From positions 62,001-126,000 of the forward strand of contig JAIQDT010003830.1 in the NCBI GenBank assembly GCA_021521415.1: 64,000 nucleotides of DNA, written 5' to 3'. The stretch comes from Bidens hawaiensis. Its lineage: Eukaryota; Streptophyta; Magnoliopsida; Asterales; Asteraceae. Made by a program: the position numbers and the translations under genes. Of the stretch, positions 32,485 through 44,219 are shown in pieces (the stretch's first letter is position 1; every line of letters starts with the position of its first letter). The notes beneath the pieces were generated by a model. The model was not told the DNA's origin, ran no database searches, and was given only the letters and a program-made list of their open reading frames with translations.

Positions 32485-33740
32485 GGCCGCAAGAAGAGGA
32501 GACAGATCCAAGGCCAAACGAGCTTAGATTCTTATAAATCTTGGATAAACGAACAAGATACAATATTAGTATTGCATATCGAGCTAACCGTGACCTAACG
32601 AACACATAAAGGTATGTTCTTTGCTGTTAAAGGTTATCTTTTTTATGAACGATTTACCATGAAACTTAACCCTATAATAGATCGGGTCTAAATGTAACAT
32701 AAAGTTGCAAACCTGATGATTAAAATGGACTTAAAGAACTCATGGTTATAAACGGCTCATAAAAGAAACCCTAGATCTAGTTTTGAACATTTTTAGCCAT
32801 AAAGGTCCAAGCCTTATGGTTACACGGGTCAAGTTTTGGCCGGAAACGGTTAGGGAAACATTTATGAGTTAATACCGAACCATAATAAGGTGTTAAGATC
32901 ATAAATTAAAGTTATGTATGGATGATATAATAAGGTGTTAACGATATTTGGATATTGCATGTATTGCCAGGGTTATAATTAAAGTTATGAATGTTATGTA
33001 TGGATGATATATATATGTTATGAATGAATATAAAGGGGTGGCAAGGTACAGAAGAAAGGGACCGAGCCCTAATAATACTCGAGGTAGAACGGGTCCGACC
33101 CTAATAATACTCGAGTTAGAAGGGGACCGAGCCCTAATAATACTCGAGGATAAAAGGGATCAGACCCTAACAATATCCGAGGAAGAAAAGGGACCGAGCC
33201 CTAATAATACTCGAGGCTGTATGGCCTAATGCTCATTAAAACGTATAAGTATATAAAGTATGTATAGATGTAAAGTATGCAAAGAAAGAATAAAGGAAAG
33301 AATGAAAGAAAGAAAGAAGGTATATACCCATGTATGTACGTAAGAAAGATAAGCAGGTCACGTATATAATATGTATCTTCGGATGCGTATGTATAAGTAT
33401 GTGAAAGTATTGTAAGTTACTTGATTAACTAGAACTTACTCAGCATAGCTGACTTTTAGTATGCACGCAGGTGAGTAGGATGAGGCAGCTCGCTTGAGGG
33501 GGGACACATGGTGGAAGAATAAGAAGCTGGCATCAGAAGACTCTAAGATGTTTTTATGATTAACGTTTTATAAATGAAAGACAAAGATGTTTGTTTAAGA
33601 CAAGTTATGAAATGTTATGAATGTTAAATGAAAGTTTTAATATTTCGCGAAAGTTTTATTTCACTCTGATATCTAGAACTGTATTTATGAGTAAATCCAA
33701 CGTCCAACGTATGGCACCAGTGACGGGGCATTACACAAGA
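32204..33740 (+). mobile_element. Solo LTR of a Tekay-related gypsy family, with perfect target duplication
   Basis: The LTR occupies 32209-33735 (tgtaacatc to gggcattaca). It is flanked by caaga at 32204-32208 and again at 33736-33740. Its second half matches the LTR at 15888 (the actcagc..tagctgacttt segment and tandem repeats), but the attcgtta block is absent. A (tc)n tract is at 32451-32482. Internal and second LTR were lost by LTR-LTR recombination. Confidence 0.9.
33058..33216. repeat. Tandem repeats of about 31 bp in the solo LTR (5 copies)
   Basis: The unit is of the form gggaccgagccctaataa then tactcgagg. It is homologous in layout to the arrays at 17448 and 24818, with different sequence at the unit end. 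Confidence 0.88.
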
Positions 33741-34190
33741 TACATTCATGATAAAGGGGCAAACAAATGTGGACATGTACCAAGGCTAGGAGGGTTTTCT
33801 TGGGGCTTAAACACCGGATTTGGGTCGAAAAAAAAAAGATTTGGCATTTAAAACCCGTAGTTGCCAAAATCTGACCTACAGACCCCCGGGCCGCGCTATG
33901 TAGCCAAGTGAGGCTACCCTCCCCATGTAACACGACAATGGGGGGGGGTCTGCACTTTTAGTTTTGGTCCCTGAAGTTCCAAGAATGTCCTTTTGGCCTT
34001 TTTTTTTAGAGATTTTAATCAATAAATTACAAGTTTAAGTAACATAGAGGGTGTGAAACGAATATACACATTCAAATACTTATAAATGCATAATTTGATT
34101 AATAAAACAAGATCTGAATTACATTCCCAAATTGGTTAAACAAATACGAATTCGAAAGATCTGAGATATTACAGCATCCCTTACTTTTGG

Positions 34191-35286
34191 GAATTTCGTC
34201 CCGAATTAGAGAATTAGTTGTACCGAAAAGACGAGGATACTTCAACTTCATTTGATCTTCACACTCCTAAGTAAACTCTGTGCCTTGTTATATTCCCAAC
34301 TAACCTTAACCAATGGTATTTGGCTTCATTTGGTGACGTTGTCCTTATGGTCCATGATTTCAATGGGTCTTTTAACAAAATGCATGGTTTCATCAATACG
34401 AACTTCATCGAGATGTATCTGAAAGTTACCCTCGGAAAGACACTTCATGAGATACGACACATGAAATACCGGATAAACATTTGAGAGTTCAAGAGGAAGT
34501 TTAAGTCTATATGCAACGGGACCAACTTTATCGAGGATTTCGAAAGGGCTAACAAAACGAGGAGATAACTTTCCTTTCTTACCAAATCTAACCACTCCCT
34601 CCATGGTGACACTTTGAGAAAAACATGCTCACCAACATTGAATTCAAGAGGTTTCCTTTTTTATTCGCATAACTCTTTTGACAACTACAAGCGGAGAGAA
34701 GATTTTAACGGATTTGAGCAATACGGTTGGTTGTTTCCTGAACTGACTCAGGACCAGCGATTTGAGATTCCCCGACTTCGTTCCAACAAATTGGAGAACG
34801 ACATTTACGACCATAAAGAGCTTGGAAAGGTGCCATTCTAATGCTTTAATGAAAATCCCAATAGCCCCCAAATTCGAGGACACATGAAAGCATGTCTTCC
34901 AGAGTTTGAATCGTACGCTCGGACTGACCATCGGATTACGGATGATAGGCAACAACGATATCCAAACGAGTTCCCAAAGCTGATTGGAGCGACTTCCAAA
35001 ATTGATGACAAACAAAATTTTCCACATAAATTCGCACCAACTGACCAACTGAATATGTGTCTTTGATGGGTATGAAATGAGCAGATTTAGTCAAAAGCTC
35101 AATTATCACCCAAATACTATCATGTTGTTTACGGGTCAAAGGAAGCATAGTGATAAAATGCATAGAAATATCTTCCCACTTATAAACGGGAATGGGAGGT
35201 TGTTCAAATAAACCAAAGGGTCGATGATGCTCGACTTTTTACTTTAGAACACATGAAACATTTCAAGACATAAAGAGCAATGTCTT
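34191..35286 (-). pseudogene. pol: Minus-strand gypsy integrase, C-terminal two thirds
   Basis: Reading down from 35286: DIALYVLKC, a core start MHFITMLPLTRKQHDSIWVII (35163 downward), SAHFIPIKDTYS, then a deletion so that FVCHQFWKSLQSALGTRLD follows too early. After frameshifts come the GPY/F module ([20 protein letters not shown], 34604-34326) and [13 protein letters not shown]. The chromodomain tail is not clear. Many frame breaks; not functional. Confidence 0.83.
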
Positions 35287-35725
35287 TGTTAGCATGATTT
35301 GTTGTTCGTTGTCGATCGAATAAGTTAGTGATAGTCTAGTCTTTATGTTTAATGCAATATGGCTATTCGCTATGGATTGTATAAAGAATGGGTCCATTCG
35401 TTATAAACTAGGCTATTGGTTAAGTTAGGGACCCAATCGTTATGGAGATATAAGGAATGAATGTTCATTCGTTAAGTTAATACCCATTCGTTATGGAGAT
35501 ATAACAAATGGGAGCTCATTCGTGATGGCAATACCCCATCTGTGAGAGATGCTAACGAATGGGGCCTAGGCCTATATATAGGCAGTTCACATTAGGTAGA
35601 GATATGAGCTTAATTTATCAAAATATCGTTACCATGTCGGATTCTCTCTAGATATAACTTATTCTTTTTATTGTATTCATCCATAACGTATTCAATAATG
35701 TATTCATTAACTTATTTTTTTCATT
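35287..35725. mobile_element. Diverged LTR of the attcgtta family inside gypsy pol
   Basis: It begins tgttagcatgattt and contains tcgatcgaataagtta, several cattcgttat / aacgaatg motifs and a TATA box (cctatatataggc near 35572). These match the LTRs at 56370 and 58996. Its far end is degenerate. No target duplication is visible, and the gypsy sequence on the two sides is not contiguous. Confidence 0.7.
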
Positions 35726-36484
35726 CAACATATCCATCTTCGAGAAGCATGCGGCTCCTTGAAGTTGATCAAAGAGATCAATAATGCGAGCAAGCGTATA
35801 ACGGTTCTTGATGGTGAGTGTGTTGAGCTCACGATAATCGATGCACACGCGAAATGAGACTTCTTCTTTACAAACAGTACTGGTGCGCCCCAAGGTGAAG
35901 AACTTAGGCGAATAAAAACCTTGTCCTGGTGTTCTTGTAATTGGTTCGAAAGTTCTTGCATTTCAGAAGGTGTAAGACGATAAGGTGCCTTGGCTACAAG
36001 ATTTGCTAGAGGTACAAGGTCGTTACGAAATTCGACTTGAAAAATAGGAGGAAGTCCATAAACGTCATCTAGAAAGACGACATGAAAGTTAAGCACGATT
36101 GGGATATCTTGAGTCTTCTTCTTATCATGATCCGTTTCCACCACAAGAGCTAAGAAAGCAACACACTTCTTACGCAGGTAAAGTTGAGCTTGAAAACATG
36201 ACAAATTAAGCTTAGAAGTAAGTGTATTACCGAAAACATTAAGAGTATGACCATCTTTGAGAGGTATACGAAAAAATTTCAATAAACATATGACTTCGGC
36301 ACGATTCAAAGCGAGCCAATCCATTCTAACAATGATGTCGAAACTACCCTTCGCATAGGAATAAGATCTATACAGAACTTAACTTTATTAAGAGTTAAAG
36401 CACAATCCTGAATAATTGAATCAATAATAATAGAGTTTCCATTTTCTACTTCTACGGAAAAAGGCCTAGATAACTTATCCCTAG
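35726..36484 (-). pseudogene. pol: Minus-strand gypsy protease and reverse transcriptase start
   Basis: From 36480 downward: end of the retropepsin (LSRPFSVEVENGNSIIIDS), GMDWL-like at the frame junction near 36324, then RT start ([47 protein letters not shown]) and after a frameshift [31 protein letters not shown]. Homology stops abruptly at 35726, before the catalytic RT box. RNase H and the integrase zinc domain are missing. The upstream end is cut at 36485 by another LTR. Confidence 0.83.
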
Positions 36485-37318
36485 TGTAACATCTTGGATT
36501 TTTCGTATTTGAATTCGTATTCATTTACCCAACTCGGGAATATATTTTGAATCTTTCATATTAATAAAAATTTGTATTTATCAGTATTTAAGTTGCTTTA
36601 ATTAATTTTATATTTTAATAACTTTTAAACTTGTCAAACAACGCTTAGAAACCTTTAAAATCGCTTAGAACGGCTAAAAATCATGTTTATAGAAGTACAA
36701 GGACTAATTTTGCCAAATCTTTCCTACTTTCGACTAAATTAACGAAACTTAAGCTCCACGATACGTCAATTTATGTTTTAAAATTGCCCAATTCATTTTC
36801 TTGTTGTCCAAGCTGAATTTTGAATATTACTTGCTTATCCGTTTAAATCTAGCATTTGGAGAAGTCTGTCATTAATTCTAGCAAGTCGTTATAGTAGTCG
36901 TAGCCTGTTTGTGAGGCATGGTCAACTGACACAAATTATTTGTTTTCATTCAGTTTTTGATACTCATGATATTGATTTGCAGTTTGTTTATCGTATATTA
37001 TATTTAGTGTCGAAAACTGTTGATTTTCTCACTCAGCCTTTTGTTGATAATGTATATATATATGCATATTGCAGGTTATTCTTTGGTTTTAAGTGATGAT
37101 TGAAGATTGCATACATAGGCTTCAGGTTATATATAAAAGGATAACTGTTTTGATTTATTTGTTTTTGGATTTATTTTGTACAAGTTGAGACGATGTGTAT
37201 TTTATTGAATATGAATAATTAAATTAGATATTGTTATATTTATTTTATAGTAGTACCTTGTGAGCTGTGAGCAATCTGTTCATGCCCCGTCATTTTAGCC
37301 TTAGGTTGGGGGGAGACA
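36485..37318 (+). repeat. LTR of a further gypsy element
   Basis: tgtaacatcttgg to gggagaca (TG..CA), followed 3 nt later by a primer-like site, so it is a 5' LTR. It interrupts the minus-strand protease. A matching 3' LTR was not found. Confidence 0.7.
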
Positions 37319-37321
37319 GAT

Positions 37322-37334
37322 TGGTAGCAGAGCC
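37322..37334 (+). promoter_or_regulatory. Degenerate primer binding site
   Basis: tggtagcagagcc differs by one base from the usual Met site tggtatcagagc. Confidence 0.65.
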
Positions 37335-38070
37335 GAATGTTGTACGATAAGTTGTTAGAGGTGCCCTAGTAACATGTGTAGGACCCTACACATGCCTACT
37401 TGCCTTTCTTATGTGTTCAAATTGTAATTGTTTACATCTTATTTATTTATTTCCTTTATTATTTTAATCTTGTCACGCACACACAAACTCCACGACTATG
37501 TCTCATTCTAAAAAGATTTTTTTATAATTTAACAGATTGCTTATATTTTGGGAAATTTCTTAAGAATTCTCTTGTTTTGTTTTTACTCCCGCACCTTTTA
37601 GCATAGGGGTATGACAAGTTCTTGTAGTAACTAAAAGGGAGAGAACACTATGAGTTGGACCTTGGCAAAACGGTTCCGAGAACCCAAGGTAAGACGCTAT
37701 TCCTTATCTGGAGGATAGCTCGGCCACAATACTCAAGCTTATAGGCCCAAGCGGAACAATTGTCATACAACTGGAACTTTAAACGGTCAACATAGTCGGC
37801 TAAATGGTTACATTCCTTATTTACAAACCCGAATTCACGGTGGTTCGTGGCTAAATTCAAAAATTCCAAATATTGTATTTTTGTTATTTTAAAAATGTTT
37901 AATTGGCTGAAAAATCCATGGGAAAACCCATGGGCACTCCAACTATCCGTTTCTCAACCGGTTTTGATACATATGTTTTTGTTAGAGTCTAATCATACAT
38001 GGTGATTCACGGGATGCTCCAACTAACCACATTTAAATTCGTTAGTTCGTTTTTATTTAAGTCAGTTAGA

Positions 38071-38315
38071 ATGCCATGTAACGCTCATGGGCCGACCAAC
38101 TCAATTGTCTTGTTAATTTGTTAATTAGTTGGGCCATTTAAAATGCCATAGAACGCTCATGAGAGGCCCAATTCATAAATTGATGTTATGTCATTTAGTT
38201 GGGCCAATAAAATGTCATGGAAAGCTCATGGGAAGCTCAACTCAGAAAGTTATTTAGTATGTTAACAAAATGGGAAAATAAAATGCCATGGAAGGCTCAT
38301 GGGAAGCCTAGCTCA
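38071..38315. repeat. Four tandem repeats of about 71 bp in the gypsy leader
   Basis: Units start at 38071, 38143, 38212 and 38283. Each carries atgccatggaacgctcatg-like sequence, then a gcccaactca-like segment; units are spaced 72, 69 and 71 bp. They lie between the primer site and gag. Confidence 0.82.
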
Positions 38316-38654
38316 CCAAAAACAATTCGTCTATTGATTTACTCGATTTCATTTAAATCAAAATTTTATGATCTGACTTATTCAATTACTTCAAAATATT
38401 TTGATTCTCATGATCCGACACAAATCCTTCATTTATAAAGACAAGGTTATCACAAGTTATTTAAATAGTTAACATTTTATTATTTAAATGGTTTTCTCAT
38501 ATTCATTTTTCATATTTTCAAACCATCAAACACATTTCAGATTTTCACCTTCAAGATTTACTTTTAACATTTTAGTACTTCATGTTTTGGTTAATTTATG
38601 TTTTTTCTCAACTTACCCTTCATCTTATAAATCATTATTTTTAGTCCTCGTAGA

Positions 38655-39330
38655 ATGTTTTCCCAAAGAAACCATCGTCGTCCCCAAAATCAATCATCTG
38701 GTTCTCCTGACCGTCGTATGGCCGCTTGTATAGCCAAGGAGATAGCTGTTGCGATCCCTAAAATAGTAACCCAAACTCAAAACATCAATGCAACCGGTCC
38801 AACCTTTGCCACTAACCTCTCTACTGGTAACTACGAGCCAACTACCTCCACTCACCATCACAACAAGAAACGTAAGAACCTTACTGCAACCAAACTTACC
38901 CAACCGCAAGCCTCTTCAACTTTTCCAAACAAGAAAGCCTATTAGGGACTGCATCCCATCTGCAATACTTACAACCGTCACCACCCATCCAACTCCACAT
39001 GTTGTCTTTCTAATACTTACAGTCATAATACTTGTCTTCAAACCCCTAGTGCACCAACTTCCCCACAACTATTTGAGAAGCTCGTTTCTCGAAAATGTAT
39101 CGTGCCGTCTACTCAACCCGGTGTTGCAACTATGCGTGTCTGTTACCATTGTAGAAACCTGATCTTCGCAACATGTGTCCTCAGCGTGCTTATCTTCGTC
39201 AAATCCAAGCCATGTCAAATCCAATCTACTCGTTTACCCAAGCTATTTTGGATCAAATTATTGAAGATGCTCAAGTTCCAAGGTTTCAATTCATGCGCAA
39301 TTAACGATTCAAGTTACTAGAAGACTTTCA
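38655..39330 (+). pseudogene. gag: Gypsy gag remnant
   Basis: The ATG at 38655 opens an Arg/Gln-rich start (MFSQRNHRRPQNQSSG) with an AACIAKEIAVAIPKIV helix typical of Asteraceae gypsy Gag N-termini. It stops at 38943. In another frame a damaged knuckle (CYHCRN then PDLRNMCPQ, near 39130-39180) marks the nucleocapsid. The capsid core is missing, so this is a shortened, broken gag. No pol follows. Confidence 0.6.
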
Positions 39331-40276
39331 TCGCTCGTCGCATTCTATCTTATTTAATTTTATTTTTTCATTGTACCGACTCTTTAATAATTTTTGGGTT
39401 GATGCTTTTATGAATAATTGAAGTACTAGCTATTTATTCTCATTGCATTTATGTTTTAATTTTCTTTGTCTCTGGGGTGAAGTTTATCTTATCTTATTGT
39501 CACACCCCGACTAGGTAATTGCGGAAGCATAATACGGTAATGTAACAGACACCTCTGGTATCAACCACATTGTTATAAAGTAAAATTACAACTAATTTAC
39601 ATCATATTACTTTGGTTGGTACTAAGTTTACAAACTAGGTGAAAAACACATAACCAGTTCTCGGGATTCTTATTCATTACTATGTACTTGCATATGTTTA
39701 CAACGATTCAACTGATGGCACCTCATTGGTAGGGTGTGTTCCCGCCACTACCACATGCCACATCACCATTTCACATACTTTTTGGGTGCTATGTTCATCA
39801 TAAATGGTCTTCCTAAGGCGCATAGTGTCCTTTTTTTCATGTCCTGCACTCCTATTTGCCTCACGCTGCCTCCATAGTAGAGCATCATCTTTTCCCACTT
39901 CTTGCTCAATGGAAAAGCTTTCCCGAAAACACGCAGGGGATCTCAGTGCGTATAAAAAAATTTCATAAAAGGGGAGGGGCTAAAACTTTTTGGGCAAAGG
40001 CGAAGGGACCCTCTGGGTCTCCATTAAGTTGTGCCTTTGTTCTAGCTCATGCATCATTTCGCATGTTGTTCTTCTTTGCTTCATCTCAACCAAGATGGTC
40101 ATCCTACATCATCTTACACCCTTAACACTTCTAATCACGCCCATCATAGTCCTACTCCGATAGTATGCACCTGAATTACTACTAGACCATTAATATATTA
40201 AAGCCTTCAATACATGACCATGTGTCAATTTCTCTACACACAATAAGTGAACTCTAATTTATTTAACCAACAAGAA
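39331..40276. other. Non-coding; possible LTR edge at 39498
   Basis: tgtcacaccccgac at 39498 resembles a gypsy LTR terminus, in either orientation, but no partner, primer site or purine tract was found. Nothing else was recognised. Confidence 0.35.
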
Positions 40277-40970
40277 CTTAGGAGCTATTTGGTACGAGGT
40301 AATGATATGAAAAGTGGGGGGGGGGGGGTGGATGGAATGACAACGGAATAGAATATGCAATGAAATAAAATAAATAATTATCATTCCTTTGTGTCTTTGC
40401 TTAACCTTTGGGAAATGAATGAATTATTACTTTATTTTTTTTGTAGCAAAAAAGAAACTATAAGAATGTAATACAAATGACAAAGATACATACCTAAAAA
40501 AAAATTTAACAAACCAAAAACGTCAATGATAATGGTGGTCATGTGGTGGTGGTGGAGTGGTGGTGGTCAGGTGGTGGCGGCTTTAGTGGGGGCGACGACA
40601 GTCAGGTGGTGGTGGTGGTAATGGAGGCGGCGACACTGGTTAGGTGGTGGTGGCGGCGACGGAGGTGGCAATCAAATGGTGGTGGTTGTGGTGACAGCGA
40701 AGGTGGTCGAGATGGCGAGGTGGTCAAGTTGTGGTGGTGGTTATCAGGTGGTGTTGTTTAGAGAATGGGGTGAAGAAAAAATGAAATGAAAAAATAAAAT
40801 AAAAAAGAATGTGAGAATAAGACAACTGATGTTAATAGAATAAGATTTATTATGTAATAATCATCCATTGACCAACTAAACTACTTTTTCTTTTTTAAAT
40901 CCATCACATTAATTTTCCATTTAACGTCCCATTCTATTCTGTGATATCAAATGCCAACTTATATTTTATC
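40277..40970. repeat. Possible MITE with ggt-rich core
   Basis: Ends ggagctatttggtac and (reverse) a weakly similar ggcatttgatatcac, with tta outside each end, faintly suggest a Tourist-like element. The core holds a G run (40316-40328) and imperfect (ggt)n repeats (40530-40760), which create a false Gly/Trp-rich frame. Weak evidence. Confidence 0.3.
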
Positions 40971-41100
40971 TTCCTTCGAAACCATTATATAGTCTATAAA
41001 TTCAAAATCACATGAACATTGTGCCTTTCCCATTGGCGTTGTGTTTGTCATCCAAGAAGTTTTACAGTCATGTGTGGGAGGTTCAAGTGGAACCGGTGTA

Positions 41101-41684
41101 CTTCTCTCTAGGGTGTGCATGGGTCAGTTTGGGGCGGATTTGAGCCAAACCCATAACCATAACCGACATGTCGGTTAATGGATAATCATAACCATAACCG
41201 ACCCATTATGGTGTTTCAGTTAATCGGTTTGAAGGTTATAGTGGGTCGGTTAACCATAACCAAAACAATGTAACTGAGCCTAAAAGTTTGGCACAACTTA
41301 TTATAAAAAAACGATATGACATAATACAACAAAGTATATAATCTATAATATTAATACCAAATTATCAAACAAAGACAATGGCATTATAAAATCCAACTTA
41401 ATATTATAACAAACATAGAACCAAAATCATCAAAATTATATAATCCAACAATATGTTAGAGGAAGTTAAACCCAAACATATTATTGGTTAAATAAATGGG
41501 TCGGTTCGGTTATGGTGGTTTTGGAATTATCTTTAACCAAAACCAACCCGTTTTTGGCGGTTTTTAAAAATTTACTAAACCGACCCATCGGTTATGACGG
41601 TTATCGGTTAAAATTGGTTCGGTTATGTCGGTTATGATTCAGTTAACGTTTATGGCGGTTAAGTTGCACACCCCTACTTCTCTC
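41101..41684. mobile_element. Non-autonomous hAT-like MITE with perfect 8-bp duplication
   Basis: The element is 41109-41676: it starts tagggtgtgca and ends tgcacacccct plus a, imperfect terminal inverted repeats. cttctctc lies directly on both sides (41101-41108, 41677-41684). An 8-bp duplication and these ends are typical of hAT. The interior is full of ggttatggtta / taaccataacc repeats, probably subterminal transposase sites. No ORF. Confidence 0.92.
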
Positions 41685-42160
41685 ATTGGTAAATTAGCAT
41701 TTGTCATCTAATCAAATTTATCTAAAGGGTTTTATTGTCACCTGAGGAGTGCAAGTGGAACAAACAATTTTAATGTTTCTACAATAAAAGTTTTTCATCT
41801 ATTAAAAGTTTTTCATTTTGTTTATGTAATGACGAATATGTTATCAGCAAAAGATATTTAAATGACTTTGTGTTTCACTAAAACATCTCTGTTGTTATAA
41901 TTACAAGTTTTGACAGGGAGGGGACGTAAAAAGTTTTAAGCAATATATACACCCAAGAAAAGCGTATGTAAAAATTAATAGTAAATCTCATACACAAAGC
42001 AAATCTTGAAATTAATATATAGGAAATATACACATGGCAATTATCAACTTGGTTTTCCTGTTTTTTGGACTAAAACTGAATTGGTAAAACCCGCCACAAA
42101 CAACTAAAAGCAGTATTATTGACCACGCCTTATGGTATTTCATAATTGCATTTATGTCTA
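41685..42160. other. Non-coding, nothing recognised
   Basis: AT-rich sequence between the hAT MITE and the Helitron start. Confidence 0.4.
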
Positions 42161-44219
42161 TCTATCTATACTATATATAAAGCATAAGTAAGAGAACTCT
42201 TAAATTTTAAGAGGTATCAAACCCAATGCTTTATATACAACACACAATGCATTAATAATATAAAAGTTAAGGGTAATTAAGCCTTTTCATTCCTTTAAAA
42301 CATAGTTATAACTTTGATCTCTCAACTTCACTACTTTTTTTTGTAAATTTAGATAATACTTACACACATGCCCCCTAATTCAAAACCAACTATCCATCGA
42401 CTTTTTAACGGCCATATCTTTTCACACGTTAATATTTTTCTTAAAATAACTACATCATAAAAACGAGTATTTTATTCTCTTTAATTTGAGTATGGTATTT
42501 CTATATTTTTTAGTTTTAAAAAGTTAACATGTTACGCGATTACCGTGTAGAACTGGTAACAGGTCGAGTCGGGTGAGCTTGGGTCATTTGTAAAAGTGGA
42601 TTAGGGTCAGAACAAGTCGATACAAGAAAAATGGTTAATTTGGTTCGGGTCCGAGTAGTAGGGGCTAGGTCAGACGGATGTCGAGTCGGAACGGGTTTAG
42701 GGCAAAAACGAGTTGGTTTACAAAAGTGATTTCTTTGAAATTACTGTAGATTTCGGGTTTGCTTCTTGATTTTCGTCACCGGTTAAGCAGATGTCATTGT
42801 TTACATGTACCGGGGCCGATAAACGTGTGTTCAGCACCACGTAAACGCACATAACCAAATCTTGGTAAGTGCTCAACATAGCGCCCTGCACCGGTAATCG
42901 TTATGAATTACACGCGTGGTGTTGGTTAAGCATATTTTAATGTCAGTAATGTGCATTCTGGGCCGGTTACGCGTGTTCAATCTTCGATTACACGCAACTG
43001 GCTTTTCACGAGTTACGTGTCAAATTTCGGGCTACGTGCACACTGTCAGATGACGTATGTACTGACACATACTATACGTTCAATGTCGAGTTGCGTGCAC
43101 ACCCCGCTGCATTGCGCGGGCACTCAACTAGTTCTAATAAAAGGGTACCATTTTGTGCCACTTGTCACCCTCTTAGCCCTCTTCACCTTTTAAAACCCAT
43201 TTTTCACATGGTTTTTTTTCTCGGATCCCGAGTGGGTCTTACCCGACTCAACAATTAATTTTCTGATATGTACTAACCTGTTTGTTTTCACTCAGCACAA
43301 TCGTAACCCTCCCTAATTAGAAGCCCCATGTCATCGTGGTAGAACACATTTCGTTTTCTTTTAATATTAGGTTAATTTGATCCTTCATTTGGGGATTGTG
43401 GTAGTGGATTGAAGGCGATAGGAGATTAAGGTGATTTAAACGTGATTATACTTCTTCAAATTCCTTATCTTATGTTATTTCAATTTCCTTGATTTTAGGC
43501 CTGCTCTTTCAATTTTGTGAAGAAACTATAATAATCGCATTTGATTCTACCATTAAACTCGACCTGATTAGAGCCTGTAGACCTAATTCATGTTAAATGA
43601 TTTTTTTTCATAAGTTTTCATGTTGTTTCATGTTAAAGTGATTTTCTTTGGGTAAGTTTTTTAAATGTGAGATTTATTAAGGTATGTTAGAGCATTCTTA
43701 TCCAACCCTCTTATTTTATGGGAGTGATGTTTTTGTAATTTAGAGAGTAATTTAGGGTGTTGTGAGTAACAGTTTTTATATTTTAGAAAACGCATGACCA
43801 GATTACGAATATGATTGTTTTCAGCTTTTAGAAAATGCAATAAGCTTATTAAATACTGGTAATATTAGGTTTATAGCATATTCTTTCTTACCACATAGAA
43901 TAAATCGAATACATGCTTTGATTTGTAAAATAGAATAAATCAATTCAGTGTTGGCTAACTTGATTTGTAAATTTGTTCAGGCTTTGATGCTAAAACCAAA
44001 AATAGGAGATTGAAGAGGCTAGAAAGTCTTTGACAAAAGCTAATTCTAGGAATGACCCTTAACAATACATGATATCACCCTTCTCATTTTTGTCCTCTTT
44101 GGTAGAATAACTTGACCCTTAACAATATATGAAAATTGTGTTGTTTATTGTATTTCGCTTAATATTTACCGTTTTAAAATTTCAACAACTATCCGTGTAA
44201 TACACAGGCCTCAAACTAG
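42161..44219 (+). mobile_element. Helitron-like element with two candidate 3' ends
   Basis: The 5' end tctatctatactatatata starts with TC after an A. A first 3' end at 43131 is ccccgctgcattgcgcggg (hairpin) then cactcaactag before T. A second at 44219 is ccgtgtaatacacagg (hairpin) then cctcaaactag before T. CTAG plus an upstream hairpin and insertion between A and T match plant Helitrons. No Rep/helicase ORF is present, so it is non-autonomous. The part before the first end is rich in ttacgcgtg-like words. Confidence 0.7.

Larger units (their letters stand above)
30824..34173 (-). repeat. 3' LTR of a minus-strand gypsy element, split by a solo LTR
   Basis: On the minus strand it begins tgtaatatctcag at 34173, right after a purine-rich stretch (34174-34190), and ends ggggtgtgtcaca at 30824. 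A TATA box (ctatataaac on the minus strand, near 32080) supports the orientation. The solo LTR at 32209-33735 is inserted into it; without that it is about 1.8 kb. Confidence 0.72.

Noticed and set aside
34614..34841. Plus-strand ORF at 34614
   Set aside because: Antisense shadow of the minus-strand gypsy integrase.
40543..40761. Gly/Trp-rich frame
   Set aside because: It is a translation of an imperfect ggt microsatellite, with no start context or homology.
42951..43193. 80-codon ORF at the first Helitron end
   Set aside because: It covers the Helitron terminal hairpin and repeated acgcgtg words; no domain.
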